Below, piece by piece: positions 22,281 to 33,400 of a DNA stretch of 64,000 nt. Every line of letters begins with the position of its first letter. The first letter of the stretch is position 1. A model generated the notes under the pieces. It was not told where the DNA came from and searched no databases. It was given only the letters and a program-made list of their open reading frames with translations. The position numbers were made by a program, and so were the translations under genes. The DNA comes from Breviolum minutum Mf 1.05b.01 (taxonomy: Eukaryota; Sar; Dinophyceae; Suessiales; Symbiodiniaceae), in NCBI GenBank assembly GCA_000507305.1, contig DF239151.1:124001-188000 (forward strand), in the 5' to 3' direction.

Positions 22281-22299
22281 CTAATACGCGTCAGGTAGA

Positions 22300-23035
22300 A
22301 TAAGCTTTAGGAATTTCACAAGTTTTGTAAAATAATTTCCCTCACACAGTTCGCCAAAAAACCGACAATGCACCTGCCCCCCACAAATAAGACATTAATA
22401 TAGGTACACACACGAAAACTACCATGGATACCCAAAATGATAGTTCTTTTTTCAAAAGTGACACCTGAAAATAGTTGAAATGAAATATGGCGTCATTTCT
22501 TGGTATCAATTCGTTCTGATTTCTGGGGTGTTTCATCTTTCCCCAACATCTTGTCCTTCCCAAGTTTTGATCCTGGGTTCCCGCACATTCACTGAAGAAA
22601 TATATGGTCAACGGATTCAAGGAAGTGACCATGACCCACTGGCGTATATCGTGTTTTCTGGCACCACCGATCCTTAGGACACCGGACACCAGGCCATAGT
22701 CATAGGCTACAAGTTACAGGCACCTCCACGATTTCTTATAGGTGAAGTAGGTGACAATCATGGAATTTTTGTTTTACAAATTGTGGAGGAAACTTTTGTC
22801 TGATTGTTAGCTGTTAACAGGTGGGGAAATAATTCATTTCTCACCGCCCAACCAAAACCTGGTCAATTCCAACACAAGTATTGGGCATAAGTCTCCCCCA
22901 AGACCTCAACTCTTTTGATCCAACAACTCCGTCTGAGGTTGGACAGTTCTGAAGTTGGAAAGTTTATCTGAACACCTTGCAACTAGCGAACCACAATCCA
23001 TTTCAATTAATTAATAGTCACCACCATATTTTTTT
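22300..23035. other. No gene recognised
   Basis: A minus-strand frame of 115 codons (22342-22689) has no family resemblance. No repeats with paired ends were seen. Confidence 0.4.
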
Positions 23036-23100
23036 ACATTTTTAGTCGGGGATGCCTATAAACCCTCATTTGCCACTATACTGCGAACGGGGCCAAACTC
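23036..23100. mobile_element. Repeat family K fragment
   Basis: TTACATTTTTAGTCGGGGAT and GCCTATAAACC, CATTTGCCACT. The same words are found at 42500-42592 and 51140-51215. Confidence 0.55.
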
Positions 23101-23639
23101 AATATGTTTTTTCCATTTAACTGTCAACATTCCCCTTTTGTTGAAAGGACTTTTCAGAAATCTTCTAAATATCAGCACCCCAGGCAAGTGATGTTTCTCT
23201 GAAGCCAAGTCGCAGTAAGGGATTTTCGATGTACTTCCTTGGGTACGTCCAGTCAAGAAGCCATTAAACTCCAGACTAGTTGCCAGCTGGGAGGATGGGT
23301 GTTAGCTGTTGATTCCCCACTAAAGATGTCACTGGAATCTTTGGAAACAACTCATCCCCCCCAAACAACAAAAAACACACCGTTGGAAAACAACCTTTTG
23401 ACTTTGACATAAGACATAAAGTGTACCTGTTTGATTCATTTTCGATGGTTTCTATTGGTGAAATTTCCAATTTGCAGAAATTCGCACATTGCATGTTTCA
23501 TGCTTCTGCACTTCCATGGTGTTGAACAACAGCTATATAGACTACCCCTCCTCCTTTAATTGCTCAACATGAAGCCCAAAGATGTAAGGCTGGGTGCCAA
23601 AGATCTTTGCATTGGAGCTGATATGGTGAAGTTTGGTAA

Positions 23640-23748
23640 GTACACACCCTGAAACTAACAGCTCGCCCCTGAAGATGAATGGTTGGAAGATGAATTTCCT
23701 TTTAGGACAGCCTATTTTCAGGTGCTATGTTAGTTTCGGGGAGGGTAG
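23640..23748. mobile_element. MITE family D, full copy
   Basis: ACACCCTGAAACTAACAGCT at the left and GCTATGTTAGTTTCGGGGAG at the right. Confidence 0.85.
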
Positions 23749-24109
23749 TTGGCAAGCATTGTAGGTTTTAAGACAAACCACGAAGGTTTGTGTGTGCTTT
23801 AGTCTGGTGGGCGTTGGGAAATGGTATGACTATAGAAAATGGTATGACTATAGCTGGTGGAATTGAAAAAAACAACACTCTGTGGCAGTGACCATCGAAG
23901 TTCTTGACCATCCCCGTAGATGAGATAAAGCCACCAATTACTAGTAATCGGTTACTAGTTCACCCAGCTGTTCATTTTCTAATCTTGCATCTTGTGACAT
24001 CTGAAACGGCCCTTGATAGGCCACTTCAAACTCACTCGCTCCGACTTTCGGTTGACACCCTATAAAAGGTATACCAACAAAACAGGAATACAACTTGTGT
24101 TCATGGCGG

Positions 24110-24215
24110 TGTATGACACCCTCAACCTTCGATAATCCACCTGATCTTGTATATTTTTGTTCAGTGCCATTCGCTTGATATGTAAAGAATCACCACTCAC
24201 TTGGCTATTGCATGC
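24110..24215 (-). CDS. Candidate CSD exon, strand 3-4
   Basis: The minus strand reads VSGDSLHIKRMALNKNIQDQ and VDYRRL. G-D-S-L-H-I-K-R followed by I-Q-D-Q-V fits the strand 3/loop/strand 4 layout. No strong splice sites can be fixed. Confidence 0.3.
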
Positions 24216-24482
24216 TATTGCAATTCCAAAAGAAAGAGATTGGATGGAAGAGTGAAACACTCAAAGTTGCTTCTGCCAAAGGATGGTATCTGGGGGAAAT
24301 GCCTCCAGGACCTACACTCCTTCGAAAATGACCGTTTTTTGTTGCCTCAATTGTAGCCAGACTGGGCATTTTTCAGTTGCCACAATGTTGCTGCAGCTGT
24401 TAGTTATCCTGGGGTGTCATTCCACCACATGATACGAATGATACATCATCTAGTATACTGGTAGTTTCATTTTGATCATTTT

Positions 24483-24556
24483 CTAGCTGGTGGTTTCAAC
24501 CCATTTGAAAAATATTAGTCCAAATGGGAATCTTCCCCCCAAATAGGTCCACCTAG
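24483..24556. mobile_element. MITE family C, deleted copy
   Basis: CTAGCTGGTGGTTTCAACCC at the left and TCCACCTAG at the right, about 25 bp shorter than full copies. TCATTTT stands on both flanks. Confidence 0.75.
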
Positions 24557-24777
24557 TCATTTTGGACGTCCATAGTATGACAAGGGTTCAGATTCCTCCC
24601 TTAAAAACGGGTAAACTACGGGGTTAATTATCAAACCTTGCGGACCGAGGTGCTGACAAACGTAGCTGCAACTCTTTCCTGCCCATTGGCGAAATCTGGT
24701 GACCAAGGGCAGTAATGAAAAAAAGTACATGGCACAGTCCCTAGAGATATTGGTTCATATGGACTGACTGACTAACC

Positions 24778-24888
24778 TACTGTTGATGGACAAAATCCTG
24801 CACCAGTTGAGGTTGGTAGTTCATACCATTATTTACACGGTTTTGTACATCCCAGGTGGTTGTTTGGGATTTCTTCCATCCACAGTAC
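24778..24888. mobile_element. MITE family A copy
   Basis: TACTGTTGATGGACAAAATC at the left and TTTCTTCCATCCACAGTAC at the right, in the inverse orientation. Confidence 0.85.
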
Positions 24889-25230
24889 GGGCACATTGAT
24901 GTATACATATCTTGCCAACACCTTCAACCTTCTTGATGGCTAGTTGGAAATCTTCAAAGAATTTCCCATAGGCACCTTGGATTCAACAAAACTTTCAGGT
25001 ACCTAAAATGGAGGAATCATCACCTAGGAAAGCTGTATGAGTAAGACTTATATTAGGAAAAAACACCCCCAAAACCGCCGTAAAAGGTACTTGGTACTAG
25101 TTGGTACCTCCATTTTTGGTACCTGTTTTTTTTGGTGATGGATTGCCAAAAAAAAAGCCCTTGCTATCTAGCCAATTTTGATGGCCTCCCTAGTATGACA
25201 TAACATTTTATCACATCCACAACAAAAATA

Positions 25231-25330
25231 CTAGTTGGTGGCTTCAACGCACTTGAAACAGATTATAGTCACAATGGAAATCTTCCCCAAGTAGGGGTGA
25301 AATAAACAAATATCTCAAACCACCACCTAG
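25231..25330. mobile_element. MITE family C, full copy
   Basis: A 100-bp element, CTAGTTGGTGGCTTCAACGC at the left and TCTCAAACCACCACCTAG at the right. Confidence 0.85.
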
Positions 25331-25396
25331 AAAATGACGTTTGGAACCTGGGTTCCAACCCCAACATCCACCAACATATGGAACTTACACTATTTC

Positions 25397-25471
25397 GACC
25401 GAACCATCGACGACCCAAGCCTCGAGATTGTCGGAGAATTCGATCCAAGTCATTTTCAACCTGAGATTTCT
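25397..25471 (-). CDS. Candidate exon with canonical donor
   Basis: After an ATCTCAG acceptor the minus strand reads LKMTWIEFSDNLEAWVVDGS and VEIV, ending at a GTAAGT donor. The sequence could be CSD strands 4-5. A 56-codon plus-strand frame (25334-25504, beginning MTFGTWVP) is just as open. The minus reading is preferred for its splice sites and its neighbours. Confidence 0.35.
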
Positions 25472-26271
25472 TCTGCCGAGGCTTTCACGACATTTGGCCA
25501 TTAAAAAAAAACGCCCCGTGTTTGTAAGAGGCGTTTTCCGACGCAAACGAGAGAGTTGCGTTGTGGCTCCGGAGTTTTAAATAGGTAACGACTGTAAAGC
25601 GGCCGGGAAAAAAAGCTTGTTCAGGGCGCCGGATGATTTTTGAAACTTTAAGAAGGACTAACCATGGATCAAAAACAAGTGCCACAATTCCAGCGTTATC
25701 AACCAACCAAAAAGAAACTTCCAATTGCCACCTGGTACTCCACTCTTCGAAAATAGGTGGAGAATGGAGGGTTGAAACTTCTGGTTCCAAATGTTAGCTT
25801 TGCATCCCTTCAAGGAATCCTTCGCATGAATGGCTGGTCGGTTCAACAGGCTGACGTGATCAAATATGATCCTTAGCCTTAGTGAACAGGGTAGTTCAAT
25901 CCCTATGATATAGCCCAAACAACCATATCTTTTTCTTCACTGCTCAATTGTCTTAAAACATACGCTCTTTAAATGCGACATCTTGGAAACAAACTTGAGA
26001 TGTAAATAGACATGTCAACGACCCTTTCCCATTTGCAGTTCGGAAATCCCTTTTCCCTAGTGTTGAAGAACTTCTTCTCAGCTACCATTTGAGATTGATG
26101 AACGAAAAATCATCCAACTCAGCTGTCAGACCTGCAAGTCCATAGTCCAACCGCCAACGACACCCCCCTTTTTTCTGCGCCAAACGAGTTCGGGCGTTCC
26201 GTGGGTCGTCTCCATCTCTCGATGTTCGGAGAGGGTTGAAAATGGATGATCCACAAAGATAGGAACCTGGG

Positions 26272-26312
26272 TTCCTACCGTCGTGAGCATGCTCCTACCG
26301 TCGTGAGCATGC
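26272..26312 (+). repeat. 20-bp tandem duplication
   Basis: TCCTACCGTCGTGAGCATGC occurs twice in direct succession. Confidence 0.95.
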
Positions 26313-26662
26313 CACATGCCAAATAGCTCATTTGGAGTTGTATGGATTTATTCTATTTACTTTTGGAAGGTATGAACATGAATTCAATTTCGGGTGATGA
26401 TGAGAACTTGTAACTAGAGGGTTGTTGTAGAAACGCAACAGTGCTTCTGCAAACTAAAGGGCAAAGGTATTCATTTTGCATTTGAAAGCTTGTCAGGGTT
26501 GCCAAACAAAAAAAGAATGTCCACCTTGGGCAAACATCATTTTGCAAACTGAGCTGGAACGGAAACACTTTAAGTTCATCCACTAACAATTTACTATATA
26601 ACTATTTCAGAAACAATGTACTATTACAGGATGAATCTTGGCACCATTCCAACCCTTCCTCC

Positions 26663-26735
26663 CCTGAAAACTCACATGTCCCCTGAAAAATAGTGGTTGG
26701 AAGTTGGAAGATGATCCTTTCCCTTTTGAAGTGGC
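26663..26735. mobile_element. MITE family D fragment
   Basis: CCCCTGAAAACTCACATG with AATAGTGGTTGGAAG. No right terminal repeat. Confidence 0.5.
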
Positions 26736-26770
26736 CCACTCCAACTGCAATTTGGAATCAGCATTTTCGA

Positions 26771-26895
26771 TCAAATCCACTCGACGCTCACTGCTTCTGC
26801 TTTGCCTCCGGGTTTTTGTTCCACCATAAAGGAAATGTTGTCACCTTCTTGCAGGCTGCTCCTCAGTACCAAGGCTTCGGTAACGATTCGCGAGG
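26771..26895 (-). CDS. CSD exon, C-terminal half
   Basis: The minus strand reads EALVLRSSLQEGDNISFMVE then QKPGGKAEAVSVEWI and stop. This is the clearest C-terminal half of a cold-shock domain in the window: strand 3 end, S-S-L loop, E-G-D-N-I-S-F-M-V strand 4, G-G-K turn and A-E-A-V-S-V strand 5. The G-K-A-E-A-V motif recurs at 46081-46169. The stop lies one residue beyond the domain, so this may be a terminal exon or have a donor just before it. Confidence 0.6.
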
Positions 26896-27138
26896 CTTCA
26901 CGGTGGGGTGGTTCGCAACTCCCCACCCCCCAACTTCCAACACACCAAGATTAGACAAGCCGTGGCTTGTCATGCCTTTTTGTTGGAGCCTACCAAACCC
27001 TAAAACCTTTCGATGTGAGGTGTGATCCCCTATATAGGGGAACTTACAGCATACCCAAATCTCATTGAAGGATGGCTCAAAAATCAGTTTCAAAGTTATC
27101 CATTTTTGAAACGCGCCAAACATGGGTCACCATCCAAC

Positions 27139-27239
27139 TACTGTTGATGGAAGAAATCCGGCTAAACACCTGGGATGTAAAACAAATCTGTAAATAAGGG
27201 GACAAACTACCTATCAACTGGCGCAGGATTGCTTGTATC
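27139..27239. mobile_element. MITE family A, right end lost
   Basis: TACTGTTGATGGAAGAAATC at the left. The centre is intact and the right repeat is reduced to GCAGGATTGCTTGTAT. Confidence 0.8.
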
Positions 27240-27311
27240 ACCATCCAACTATTAAGGCGTCTCTTTTTAGTGATGAAATGATAGGTATCTAATAAAAACC
27301 AGGGTTATCCT

Positions 27312-27392
27312 CGGAGAAAACTAACATATCACCATCCCACCTTTCGAAAAGGAACATCATCTTCAAGAATGCCCTTGGTGTAGGAGGTGTTA
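27312..27392. mobile_element. MITE family D, degraded
   Basis: GGAGAAAACTAACATATCAC, TTTCGAAAAGGAA and GGTGTTAGC. Weak copy. Confidence 0.4.
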
Positions 27393-27694
27393 GCTACCAG
27401 TGGTTTTATGACAGGTGAAAAGCTTCAAAATGTGGCTTGCGAACCGCCTTGCACACGATGGGAAGAGTTTAAGTACATGACTGGGAGTACTAGATTATTA
27501 TGTGACAAATTGAAATATTTCCAAATGTTTATACGTACAAACAAACACAAACTACATCTGGGTGATGTCGATCATTTGAGCAGTATTTAGGCTGAAGGAT
27601 GCCTTTTTGAAATCAACTGCATACCGTTTTTAACGCCGAGAAATCCAATGAATCCCAAGGCCAAGACTAGTGAAAAACATCTGACTTTCAGAAG

Positions 27695-27800
27695 TTTACC
27701 CCCCTGAAAACCTAACATGACAATTGAAAGAACAAGCATTTGAAGATGTATCTCCTATGAAAAACATGGTGATGTTCCAGCTAGTCATGTTACAAGTGTT
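27695..27800. mobile_element. MITE family D/E-like, degraded
   Basis: CCCCCCTGAAAACCTAACAT at the left and TTCCAGCTAGTCATGTTAC at the right. It has features of both families. Confidence 0.4.
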
Positions 27801-28002
27801 TGCCACTTCGATTCTCCTCCATCTCTGATGGCATCATCCCAAATGACCTACAAGTAGTTTAGGGAAATGGGGTTTATTTGACCCCCATAGTTGGCAAGCC
27901 ATTCCGGTCCTAACCTGAAAAAAAGCCAAGCGTCTGTAAATGGCTATTCGACCTGGTCCGGGGCCAAGAAGCAAAGGTGGATTTTTTCGACATGTATCAA
28001 GA

Positions 28003-28110
28003 ATACTGTTGATGGACGAAATCCGGCTAACCACCTGGGATGGTTAAACCCTATAAATAATGGGATAATCATCATCCTTGGTGGTGCAGGATTTTGTCCA
28101 TCAACAGTAC
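28003..28110. mobile_element. MITE family A, full copy
   Basis: ATACTGTTGATGGACGAAAT at the left and TTTGTCCATCAACAGTAC at the right. Confidence 0.9.
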
Positions 28111-28612
28111 CATCTGTGAAAGGTATCAAATTTGAATAAATCTGGCATTTTTTTCAGAGGATCTCTCATACTCAACTCCCTTTTTGGAATGTCACCTTGC
28201 CATGTTCTTGTGTGAACCATCGGAAATCTTCTTCCAAAAATTGACCTCCGTTGGTCTATAAACCATCTATATATATATGACTTTTCAGATCTATATTTCC
28301 TTTTCAGAAATTTGCTCGTCGCATGCCATGGGAATCCGTTGCAATGTCATTCTACCAAAATCTCCCCTCAAATTTTGGGCACAAACTAGATACCCTTTAG
28401 AGTTCTTACATGCAACTCTCCCTGAACAAAGTGTATCTTGTACCCTGTCCCGTGAACACAATGTCAAGTAAAGAACGAATTGGACAAATGCACAATTGCT
28501 TTCTGTTCTGCTCCCATCCAAAGGAACAGAATGAACCGATAATTCTTCACTGGCATCGCTGGCTGGAGGAAAGTTTTTGTTACCTTCCCAAAAACAAAAA
28601 AAGAGAGCAAAA

Positions 28613-28708
28613 CTCCGAACAAATTCCAAATCGTTCACAACTTCACCTCTATGTTTCATCTTATCTTTCAGCACCCAAAGGAAATGAATATCTACAACCT
28701 CCTGAAGT
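28613..28708 (-). CDS. CSD exon, strands 3-4
   Basis: The minus strand reads VVDIHFLWVLKDKMKHRGEV then VNDLEFV. D-I-x-F-x-x-x-L-K-D-K-M ... G-E-V-V-N-D-L-E-F is the strand 3 to strand 4 pattern of a cold-shock domain. A family D MITE begins beside it at 28697, so this exon and the element nearly touch. The longer frame around it (28291-28827) is mostly intron in this view. Confidence 0.4.
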
Positions 28709-28800
28709 TTAAGACAGTGCCCCCAAAAAGTTCCCCCTCCCCAAAAGGAAAAACGTCTCGCGTTTTTTTTCAGAGGTGATCTGTTAAACTTCCAGGCGGT
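28697..28800. mobile_element. MITE family D, GTTTAACA subtype
   Basis: CTCCTGAAGTTTAAGACAG at the left and CTGTTAAACTTCCAGGCGG at the right. Confidence 0.8.
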
Positions 28801-29100
28801 TTTGCAAAAAAAAGTTTCCCTTAACATCAGATAATCTTAGAATGTAATGATGTTCATCATTTGAACCCACTGGAAGGATCCCAAAAAGAAAAACAGCAAA
28901 ACAAAAAACAAAAAATAATTTAGATAAACAAAAAAAATAGACTCATGAATCGTGATTCTCATCATCTTAACTTAACCCCCTGGAAGGATCCCGAAAAAAA
29001 CATCATTTTAAAACCCCACAAAAACCAACAACCCCCACGTTCAACCAACGCACGCACGTTAACCCCCCGCCCAGGATTCCCCATATCTATCGACACGGCA

Positions 29101-29202
29101 CCTGGCTCCAACAAACAAATCACCAGGGAAAGCCGCGGAGGTGACGAAACCCCAATCGCCTCTGAAGCTCCTGAAAGACCGGATGAGATTCGTCGAACCG
29201 AA
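29101..29202 (-). CDS. CSD exon, N-terminal half
   Basis: The minus strand reads RSFRSFRGDWGFVTSAAFPG then DLFVGAR. This is an almost textbook cold-shock start: a basic/aromatic strand 1, RGDWGFVTS in the RNP1 position, then G-D-L-F-V strand 3. It ends at a GCCAG|GTGCCG donor, and a CGCAAG acceptor lies upstream. It is very similar to the exon at 36996-37121, which supports both. Predicted role: binding single-stranded RNA or DNA as part of a multi-CSD protein. Confidence 0.6.
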
Positions 29203-29344
29203 CTTGCGAGGATTTGTTGTTTGTTTTTTTTGCTGGAAACAAAAAAGGGTCAAAATATATAGATGGCTTATGGTAGTAAATATGTATGAAACGCATGTAG
29301 TTTTTTAGATTTCCTGTGGTAAAGTCCTTGGATTTTGCCGTGTA

Positions 29345-29460
29345 GATGGCTCTCTCTCTCTCTATCGGGCTTGGCTCGCTGCCGTCTCACAGAGACGCCC
29401 TCGACAGCAGACTCTTACGACATTCGGCGAAAGAGCCGCACGGAAATATCGCCAAATGAA
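29345..29460 (+). other. GC-rich open patch, unassigned
   Basis: A (CT)n start followed by a 37-codon plus-strand frame (MALSLSIGLGSLPSHRDALD ...). The minus strand is open too. No family recognised. Confidence 0.25.
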
Positions 29461-29599
29461 GACTGTATGAGGAAACCTCTGCCTGTACAGGTGCATGCCG
29501 CAAAAAGGAATTCAAGTGCCACACTACTATAGGTCAAACTATCCACAATCAAGGAGATGCGGATCTACTCCAGGGCCAAATGAATTGAAGTGAAAAGTG

Positions 29600-29745
29600 C
29601 TGGATTGGCTCAACCTAACCATGTCGGCGTCAGTCAAGAACGCACCTGTTTCACAGTGCCTGTCATCCTCTTGGGCACCATTGGGCTCGGCATAAGGCGC
29701 AGTCATGGGGATGAATGGCTGGGCTATGTTGTAGTCAATATGGAT
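29600..29745 (-). CDS. Candidate exon with canonical donor
   Basis: The minus strand reads PFIPMTAPYAEPNGAQEDDR and HCETG, then a GAAACAG|GTGCGT donor. The frame remains open beyond it. Acidic, proline-containing sequence as in linkers between domains. No family recognised. Confidence 0.35.
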
Positions 29746-29874
29746 TGGAAATTTTGACACTCATATTTTTTTGATGATTTTTTGTGATAAAGTCCTTGGA
29801 TTTAGCAGTTACACCCCACCTGGGAAGTAATCTGGCCAATCCACCAGGCTGCAAGCTATAAATGTAAATAAAAA

Positions 29875-29952
29875 ACATATATTCATATATAAATATATAT
29901 ATATATTATATATAAATATATATATTATAAATATATATTATATATATATATT
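29875..29952. repeat. AT-rich low-complexity palindromic tract
   Basis: About 78 bp of TATATAAATATA-type sequence that can fold on itself. Confidence 0.9.
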
Positions 29953-30059
29953 GCATTCAGGTATTTAGCCCTTCTTCATGTCAAAATTCATACCGCTCAA
30001 GGCCTGACGTTGTACTAGCAGCAAACATGATTTACAAAAAATGCTACAAAAAAACACAC

Positions 30060-30155
30060 CGACAGGATCTTCTGATCCGGCATTGTTTGACACTGTTCCC
30101 CAACCTATCGCAACATCGTGATGGCTGTCCTGATGGTGCCTGTAAGCCTGGGGCA
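30060..30155 (-). CDS. Candidate exon on minus strand
   Basis: After a GCCCCAG acceptor the minus strand reads AYRHHQDSHHDVAIGWGTVS then NNAGSEDPVG. G-W-G-T-V-S could be an eroded RNP1, but the match is poor. Confidence 0.25.
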
Positions 30156-30477
30156 CAAGGAACGGCACCAAGCATAGGCATCATTTTTTTAGAATGACGA
30201 GATGACATACTCTTCCAATCTGAAATGACCATGGCCATGGAAAATCACCATCCATGTTTCCTATACTTGGATGAAACATGTTCATGAACATGGGAGATTT
30301 TCGCCATGTTAGAGTACTATAGAGTACTAGGGGGATACTGTATGCCATCCTTCACTTTCCTTTTTGGGGGAGTAAGGTAGTGGCCAAACCATCTCATCAT
30401 TTTTATGGCATGTACCTGGAAAACACTGTTGCATTGTCCATCAGCGATGTAAAATTCTATCGGAAAATCGATGATGT

Positions 30478-30570
30478 ATACACCCATGAAGTTTAACAAA
30501 TAGCCCCTAAAAAGTTACCCTTCCAAAAGGAGAGGATCGTCTTCCAACCATCAATTTTTTGTTAAACTTC
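30478..30570. mobile_element. MITE family D, GTTTAACA subtype
   Basis: CACCCATGAAGTTTAACAAA at the left and TTGTTAAACTTCGGGTA at the right. The right part is shortened. Confidence 0.7.
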
Positions 30571-30929
30571 GGGTATTGCGGATCCACAAAATTTCGGGTA
30601 CCGATTTGTTCAACTCGTGGATATCGAATTAAAACTGAAATTCATTTGATCCCCTCGCAGTTCCTTCAAAATGAGGAAGTCCAAGAAAGGTAACCACACA
30701 TCTAATTACATACCTTTTCCATACTTTTCACGAACTCTATTGTGGTTTCCTCCCATATCTCCCTGGTTCTCTGAAAAAAAACACTATACACCACCTCGGA
30801 AAGTATAACATATACAAGTAAATGGTGCAATCCCCATTTTTTTTCATTAATGATGATCCTTAACAAAAAAAACAACTTTTGGAAATCTCTGCGAATCTAC
30901 CAATATATATATAATATACCTAGTCAAGT

Positions 30930-31095
30930 GATGTTGTTGTTTTTTTTGGTAGCCAAAAAACCCCAGGAAGTCCAAATACCAAACTTTGCCTCTTGGTAGT
31001 AGGGAAACCTTTCTATGGATCATCCCAAAGACTATTCTTTGTTTGGTCTTGGACTTCCAGGGAACCCTCATCTTGGATTCCTGGATTTCTTGCAA
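30930..31095 (-). CDS. Candidate CSD exon, N-terminal half
   Basis: The minus strand contains LPRGKVWYLDFLGFFGYQKK. G-K-V-x-x-x-x-F-L-G-F-F-G-Y-Q has the spacing of G-K-V-K-S-Y ... G-F-G-Y-I in a cold-shock domain. The rest of the frame upstream is not assigned. Confidence 0.3.
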
Positions 31096-31696
31096 ACCAA
31101 AAAACCTTTGGCCCAGAAGCGCTGCATCAAAGGCTGCGGGTGCCTGAAAAAATGGCTATATGGCAAAGTTGATTGATTAAACACCATATGGGAATGGTTG
31201 CTTTGAAGTATCAATAGAAACATATATAAATATAAATAGAACATGTATGGCGAAAAGAGATAAGTGTGAGATAACCAAGTGAGAATTTGGTTGACTTAGA
31301 AAAATTAGAAGCTTCCACTTTCAGCAAGTACAAAAGCTCATCGAGCTGTACGTCAAGAAGCCCAAAACGAACACAGAAGTACTTTCAGTTCGGAGTTCCG
31401 ACCCGCTTGGATTTTTTGATCGGTACGGATGTGCAAGGGTTGTGAATCTTGTATACCTGTAAAAAAAGCTTAAGCTATATATATATATACTAGAGTTAAA
31501 CCACTCCCATCTCCCCACTAGAAACCAAACAGCTTTTGAAACAGGTTGAAGAATGACATTTCTCCTTCCCCAAAAAAAACAATGTCCAAATGAACCCCAA
31601 CTAAGCAACTATACCCGGTAATTTGTTGGAGGGATGAGGAGGCTCCAAACATCATTCCCAGCTCTTGGTACCGCTCCCAGCTTCATAGAGCAAGCC

Positions 31697-31810
31697 ACTG
31701 TTGATGGAAAAAATCCCGCACCAATTGATGTGGTAAATATATATCCTTACTAGTTACCTGGGGGTTTAGATATCTGCAACTGGTGTAGGACTTCTTCCAT
31801 CAACCGAATA
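31697..31810. mobile_element. MITE family A, diverged copy
   Basis: ACTGTTGATGGAAAAAATCC at the left and GGACTTCTTCCATCAACCGA at the right. The centre is diverged. Confidence 0.75.
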
Positions 31811-32033
31811 TTTCTGTGATTAGAGCATGGCTTTAATATAATTACTGTAGTTCGGTCCTTTTTCATAATTTGTTTATGCTTTGCTTCAGACTTTCTATTC
31901 TATCTTTCGTTTTTGTGTGTCCGATTTTCCAACTGCCTGTGCCCAAAATCTAACAACAAGACAACGCCAAGCTGAAGTATATGTCCTAAACCAATTACTG
32001 GGGTGAAACATATTTTGGTGGAGGTGACCGTTA

Positions 32034-32170
32034 CTACCACAAAAAATCATCTGCCAAAGTTGCAGTCTTGCGCCGTGGCGATCGACTACGCGCGGAGGTA
32101 CGTGGTGCAGGTATGGTTGCTATGAGGGGTGCAGATGGTGCAGCACTCAGGACGTTGACCTCAAGAAAAC
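32034..32170 (-). CDS. Candidate linker exon
   Basis: After a TTCTTGAG acceptor the minus strand reads VNVLSAAPSAPLIATIPAPR and TSARSRSPRRKTATLADDF. Alanine/proline and SR-rich sequence (R-S-R-S-P-R-R) is typical of linkers in RNA-binding proteins. It fits a multi-CSD protein but is not diagnostic. Confidence 0.35.
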
Positions 32171-32359
32171 AAAATTGGAGAGTGGCAGGCACTACCTTTT
32201 CTAAATGACTGACCATCTCAAACACATCAGAAACACATCTGAACTAATCCGAAATACGCAACAGCTTCTCAAACAGGGTCTTTGTCTCAACTTCTCTAGG
32301 CTATTACCCTAGGCAATTGGCAAATCATTCCGAAACCTCAACATAAAAGAAAAAACCAT

Positions 32360-32530
32360 TATAACATGTGCCCCAATCTCCTGTACGAAACAGAAACAAA
32401 TTCTTCACACAGACAGCATTTCCCAGAAGTACAACTGCTTGCTGCAACTTCAGCGGCATTGGAAGCTTCATAGGATCCCTCCTTGTCTTTGCCGACATCC
32501 TGAGCAAGATTTTGGCATTTGAAGACAAGC
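32360..32530 (-). CDS. Open patch, probably an exon, frame unsure
   Basis: Two minus frames (AKILLRMSAKTRRDPMKLPM ... and AQDVGKDKEGSYEASNAAEV ...) and one plus frame are open together over about 170 bp. The base composition is exon-like but frame and strand cannot be settled by eye. Confidence 0.25.
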
Positions 32531-32547
32531 AAACGCCAACACGTAGA

Positions 32548-32660
32548 TGTGGATGTTTCCGAAAATAGTGGGTTTTCCCCCCAAATCATCCATTTTAATA
32601 GGGTTTTCCATTATAAACCATCCATTTTGGGGTACCCCTATTTTTGGCAACACCCATGTA
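32548..32660. mobile_element. MITE family J copy
   Basis: GTGGATGTTTCCGAAAATAG at the left and TATTTTTGGCAACACCC at the right. GGTTTTCC and CCATCCATTTTGGGGTACC are inside. Confidence 0.65.
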
Positions 32661-32979
32661 TTTTTTCAGTATCCATGTTGAATTACCAGGATCTAATCAA
32701 CTTTGCGAAACCACATGGCTCCCTTGGGAAAAAAAGCCAACCTCTGGATAACTTCTATCGCCATAACATCACTTTCAATCATTGTATGGAATCTTTCTTT
32801 GTTGAATCCTGTGGTAAGTGGTAAGTGAAAACTCTACCATTTACAATTCATCATGGTTCCACATACAAACCGCCCGGATGAGGCTCATCTATTCGTGCAA
32901 ATCTTGAAGAATTGGGAGGCAAGAAATGACAATCCCAAGAAAATCATGCCGAAGCTCGGGCCCTGGTTGCCTCACTTAC

Positions 32980-33052
32980 ATGATTTCCATCAATGGATAT
33001 CCAGCAGTCTTCCCTATGAAAACAGCTTCCGCAGTGCCAAGATGTGCTTCAA
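32980..33052 (-). CDS. CSD exon, strand 3, with GTAAGT donor
   Basis: The minus strand reads HLGTAEAVFIGKTAGYPLME then I, ending at a canonical GTAAGT donor. A CTTGAAG acceptor precedes it. A-E-A-V-F-I-G-K matches strand 3 of a cold-shock domain. A plus-strand frame (RPDEAHLFVQILKNWEARND ...) is also open. Confidence 0.4.
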
Positions 33053-33062
33053 GGGTGATTCC

Positions 33063-33186
33063 AGGGACCCCCAATAATGGGACCCCTTTATGGTAAGTTT
33101 CCCGTACTATTCCCATATCTTTAGGGATTCGTATGGGAATAGTATGGGAAACTGAACATAAAGGGGTCCCAGTATTGGGGGTCCCT
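33063..33186. mobile_element. Long fold-back element
   Basis: Two arms of about 55 bp with roughly five mismatches: AGGGACCCCCAATAATGGGA at the left and the inverse CCCAGTATTGGGGGTCCCT at the right, around a loop of about 10 bp. It adjoins the exon candidate at 32980-33052. Confidence 0.9.
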
Positions 33187-33304
33187 GAAAAATCCTTCGC
33201 CCGTCCAAAGAATCAGCTGGGAATGCCACAGCCCACTTCCAACAAGCCAACATCCGGCCAATTCCTTGAAAAAATCCCAAAAAGTGATTCGAATCTTCCA
33301 CATT

Positions 33305-33400
33305 GCCTCCCCAAAACTAAGATAGCCCCTAAACAATTACCTAAGGATCGCCTCCTAAACCCCCTTTTTCCAAGGGCGAGCCGAAAAAAACTTCGGGGGT
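33305..33400. mobile_element. MITE family D, degraded
   Basis: CCTCCCCAAAACTAAGATAG at the left and GAAAAAAACTTCGGGGGTGT at the right. Confidence 0.55.

Noticed and set aside
22342-22689. 115-codon minus-strand frame
   Set aside because: No family resemblance. A plus-strand frame is open over part of it. Treated as chance.
25334-25504. 56-codon plus-strand frame MTFGTWVPTPTST... right after a family C element
   Set aside because: Attractive, but the minus strand has an acceptor and a GTAAGT donor in the same place and fits neighbouring exons. Kept only as an alternative.
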